Below the pieces are notes generated by a model. That model made no database searches. It saw only the letters and a program-made list of their open reading frames with translations, and had not been told where the DNA came from. Positions 22,612-27,174 of a DNA stretch of 27,174 nucleotides are shown one piece after another. How positions within the stretch are numbered: the stretch's first letter is position 1; the number at the start of each line of letters is the position of its first letter. The position numbers were made by a program, and so were the translations under genes. Source of the DNA: Cellulomonas sp. Lineage in GTDB: Bacteria > Actinomycetota > Actinomycetes > Actinomycetales > Cellulomonadaceae. The stretch is from contig DAIDJQ010000187.1 in the NCBI GenBank assembly GCA_027451305.1, forward strand, positions 1-27,174, in the 5' to 3' direction.

Positions 22612-23109
22612 ATGCCGCAGCTGCACACCTACACGGTGGACCTGACGTGGACCGGTGCCCGGGGGCACGGCACGACGAGCTACACGTCCTACGGCCGCGA
22701 CCACGAGGTCCGCGCCGGCGAGCGGCCGGTGCTGCTCGGTTCGTCGGACCCAGGCTTCCGCGGCGACCCCTCCCGGTGGGCGCCGGAGGACCTGCTGGTC
22801 ACGGCGTTGTCGCAGTGCCACATGATGTGGCTGCTGCACCTGGCTGCTCGCGACGGGGTCGCGGTGCTCGGGTACAGCGACCGCGCCACCGGCACGATGC
22901 GCATCGAGAGCGCGGGGCAGGGTCAGTTCCGGGAGGTCGTCCTGCATCCCCGCGTCGTGGTCGGTGTCGACGCCGCACTGGCCGACGGGTCGCCGGTGAC
23001 CGAAGACGTGCTCGACCGCCTGCACCACGAGGCCCAGGAGCACTGCTTCATCATGCGGAGCGTCAACTTCCCGGTCCGGGTTCAGCCGACGGCGCTCGGC
23101 CGCGCCTGA
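22612..23109 (+). CDS. OsmC family protein
   Basis: OsmC/Ohr proteins are cytoplasmic peroxidases that reduce organic peroxides with a reactive cysteine pair. The 165-residue product begins MPQLHTYTVDLTWTGARGHG and has the conserved PEDLLVTALSQCHMMWLLHL, holding Cys69. The second cysteine, Cys145, is in EAQEHCFIMRS. Both family cysteines are therefore present, separated by about 75 residues. It matches an OsmC-like subfamily, not classical Ohr; the natural substrate cannot be told from sequence. It lies alone on the plus strand between uvrC (divergent) and uvrA (convergent), with its own promoter-like sequence immediately before the ATG. Confidence 0.9.
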   Translation: MPQLHTYTVDLTWTGARGHGTTSYTSYGRDHEVRAGERPVLLGSSDPGFRGDPSRWAPEDLLVTALSQCHMMWLLHLAARDGVAVLGYSDRATGTMRIESAGQGQFREVVLHPRVVVGVDAALADGSPVTEDVLDRLHHEAQEHCFIMRSVNFPVRVQPTALGRA

Positions 23110-23135
23110 CGCGAGCGACCCGAGCCGCCGCCGGA

Positions 23136-23149
23136 GGCGCTGACGCGCC
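23136..23149. terminator. Weak dyad between convergent osmC-like gene and uvrA
   Basis: GGCGC, loop TGAC, GCGCC form a 5-bp stem in the 51-bp spacer between the two stops. It is the only dyad I can see there, and it is short, so termination may rely on other means. Confidence 0.25.
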
Positions 23150-23160
23150 CGGTCCAGCGG

Positions 23161-26022
<2,862 letters not shown>

Positions 26023-26030
26023 GGGGGTCG

Positions 26031-26036
26031 AGTGTA
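26031..26036 (-). promoter_or_regulatory. uvrA: -10 element of the uvrA promoter
   Basis: The minus strand reads TACACT, a good TANNNT match, ending 8 nt before the GTG at 26022. The start site would be within a base or two of the start codon, so the message is probably leaderless. The -35 position (about 26054-26059) is weak (GTGCGA) and lies inside the LexA-like box. Confidence 0.6.
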
Positions 26037-26053
26037 CGTGGCGGCGCCGACAC

Positions 26054-26069
26054 TCGCACAGATGTTCGA
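26054..26069. promoter_or_regulatory. LexA (SOS) box upstream of uvrA
   Basis: The minus strand reads TCGAACATCTGTGCGA. The Gram-positive/mycobacterial SOS box is TCGAAC-N4-GTTCGA, so eleven of twelve defined positions match. It covers the predicted -35 region of uvrA, where repressor binding would block transcription, and uvrA is a classic SOS gene. It lies 50 bp from the divergent GH15 start. Confidence 0.75.
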
Positions 26070-26118
26070 TGCGGGCGGACGTGCGCGGCACCCGACGCGG
26101 CGCGACGATGGGGCCCTC

Positions 26119-27174
26119 ATGACCAACCAGCTGCCGATCGACGAGTACGCCGTCCTCGGGGACGGCCGCACGGCCGCACTCGTGTCCCGGCGCGGGTCGG
26201 TGGACTGGCTGTGCCTCCCCCGGTTCGACTCCCGCGCCTGCTTCGCCGCCCTGCTCGGTACGCCCGAGAACGGTCGGTGGCTGCTGACCGTGCCGGACGC
26301 CGACCGGGTGGAGCGCCGCTACCTCGACGACTCGTTCGTCCTGGAGACGACCTACGAGGCGCCGTCCGGGACCGCCGTCGTCCAGGAGTCGATGCCGCTG
26401 GGCGACGGTCGTGCGGACCTGGTCCGGCGGATCACGTGCACCCGCGGCCACGTCGACGTGCTGCACGAGTGGGTGGTCCGTTTCGGGTACGGGCGCTACC
26501 AACCGTGGGTGCAGCGCGTCACCGACTCCGACGGGCTGCCGGCCGTGCGAGCGATCGCCGGCCCCGACTCGCTGGTGCTGCACGGCGACCGGCTGCCCAC
26601 CGCGGTCGACCACCGGCACGAGGACCGGTTCACCCTCGACGCGGGCAGCTCGGCGACGTTCACCCTCACCTGGTCACCGTCCTGGCACCCGGTCGCCCGC
26701 GTCGGGGACGTCGCCGAAGGACTCGCCTCGAGCGCGAGCCTGTGGAGCACGTGGGCGGCCCCTGCAGACGTCCCCGGCCCGTACCGGGAGGCGGTCGTCC
26801 GCTCGCTGCTGGTGCTGCGGCTGCTGACGCACGTCGAGACCGGCGGCATCGTCGCAGCCGTCACGACGTCGCTTCCCGAGACCTTCGGCGGGGGGCGCAA
26901 CTGGGACTACCGGTTCACCTGGCTGCGGGACGCCGCCCTGACCCTCGAGGCGTTGCTCGAGCACGGCTACCTGCACGAGACCGAGCACTGGCGTGGCTGG
27001 CTGCTGCGCGCCGTGGCCGGCGACCCCGCCGACATGCAGATCATGTACCGCCTCGACGGGTCACGTGACCTCACGGAACGGAACCTGGAGCACCTCCCCG
27101 GCTACGCGGGCTCCCGCCCGGTACGGATCGGCAACGCCGCAGCAGGGCAGGTGCAGCACGACGTCCTCGGCGAG
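26119..27174 (+). CDS. Glycoside hydrolase family 15 protein, C-terminus outside window
   Basis: GH15 covers glucoamylases and, in actinobacteria, cytoplasmic trehalases; which substrate this protein uses cannot be fixed from the 352 visible residues. The start [20 protein letters not shown] leads into the family's N-terminal signature [18 protein letters not shown], followed by a beta-sandwich domain to about residue 220. The (alpha/alpha)6 barrel begins after that, with [24 protein letters not shown] near residues 257-280 and [15 protein letters not shown] at the window edge. The rest of the barrel, and at least part of the catalytic machinery, lies beyond. No signal peptide is visible, which favours a cytoplasmic enzyme. 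ATG at 26119 is chosen; it has no clear ribosome site. Confidence 0.9.
   Translation, partial: MTNQLPIDEYAVLGDGRTAALVSRRGSVDWLCLPRFDSRACFAALLGTPENGRWLLTVPDADRVERRYLDDSFVLETTYEAPSGTAVVQESMPLGDGRADLVRRITCTRGHVDVLHEWVVRFGYGRYQPWVQRVTDSDGLPAVRAIAGPDSLVLHGDRLPTAVDHRHEDRFTLDAGSSATFTLTWSPSWHPVARVGDVAEGLASSASLWSTWAAPADVPGPYREAVVRSLLVLRLLTHVETGGIVAAVTTSLPETFGGGRNWDYRFTWLRDAALTLEALLEHGYLHETEHWRGWLLRAVAGDPADMQIMYRLDGSRDLTERNLEHLPGYAGSRPVRIGNAAAGQVQHDVLGE

Noticed and set aside
26023..26619. Upstream extension of uvrA by about 199 codons
   Set aside because: The added residues overlap the GH15 gene on the other strand and precede the family's normal N-terminus; the promoter and LexA-like box lie inside the extension.

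Overview
The window is about 27 kb of very GC-rich DNA. GC-biased third codon positions, GTG starts, ATGA/GTGA stop-start overlaps, and the genes rbpA, whiA and opcA all point to an actinobacterium. Gene content and order resemble Micrococcales such as the Cellulomonas group, but that placement is inference from synteny, not from a search. All 19 genes recognised are chromosomal housekeeping genes. I see no tRNA, rRNA, CRISPR array, insertion sequence, prophage or integrated element. I also see no cassette that looks like an undescribed biological system; the less expected signals are mostly regulatory.

Left block (1-6321, all minus strand, read right to left): cyoE (heme O synthase), xerD (chromosome dimer resolution), an orphan parA ATPase, scpA and scpB (condensin partners), rluB (23S rRNA pseudouridine synthase) and tyrA (prephenate dehydrogenase, cut by the window edge). 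From parA to tyrA every junction overlaps, so this looks like one translationally coupled operon for chromosome segregation plus rRNA modification and tyrosine synthesis.

Centre-left block (6547-13180, plus strand, divergent from cyoE): tkt, tal, zwf, opcA and pgl. These supply both branches of the pentose phosphate pathway. The last four genes are joined by 4-bp overlaps. A perfect 12-bp-stem hairpin ends the block and also faces the convergent rbpA.

Centre-right block (13265-22547, minus strand, read right to left): uvrC, rapZ, yvcK, whiA, gap, pgk, tpiA, secG and rbpA. It joins DNA repair, the RapZ-YvcK-WhiA regulatory trio, lower glycolysis, a translocase subunit and an RNA polymerase-binding protein. 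The gap upstream region carries a plausible promoter and two sets of direct repeats. The gap-pgk spacer carries two hairpins, one with a 15-bp perfect stem.

Right edge (22612-27174): an OsmC-family gene with a likely leaderless promoter, then uvrA (minus), then a divergent GH15 glycoside hydrolase cut by the window edge. A near-consensus LexA (SOS) box lies over the predicted -35 region of uvrA.
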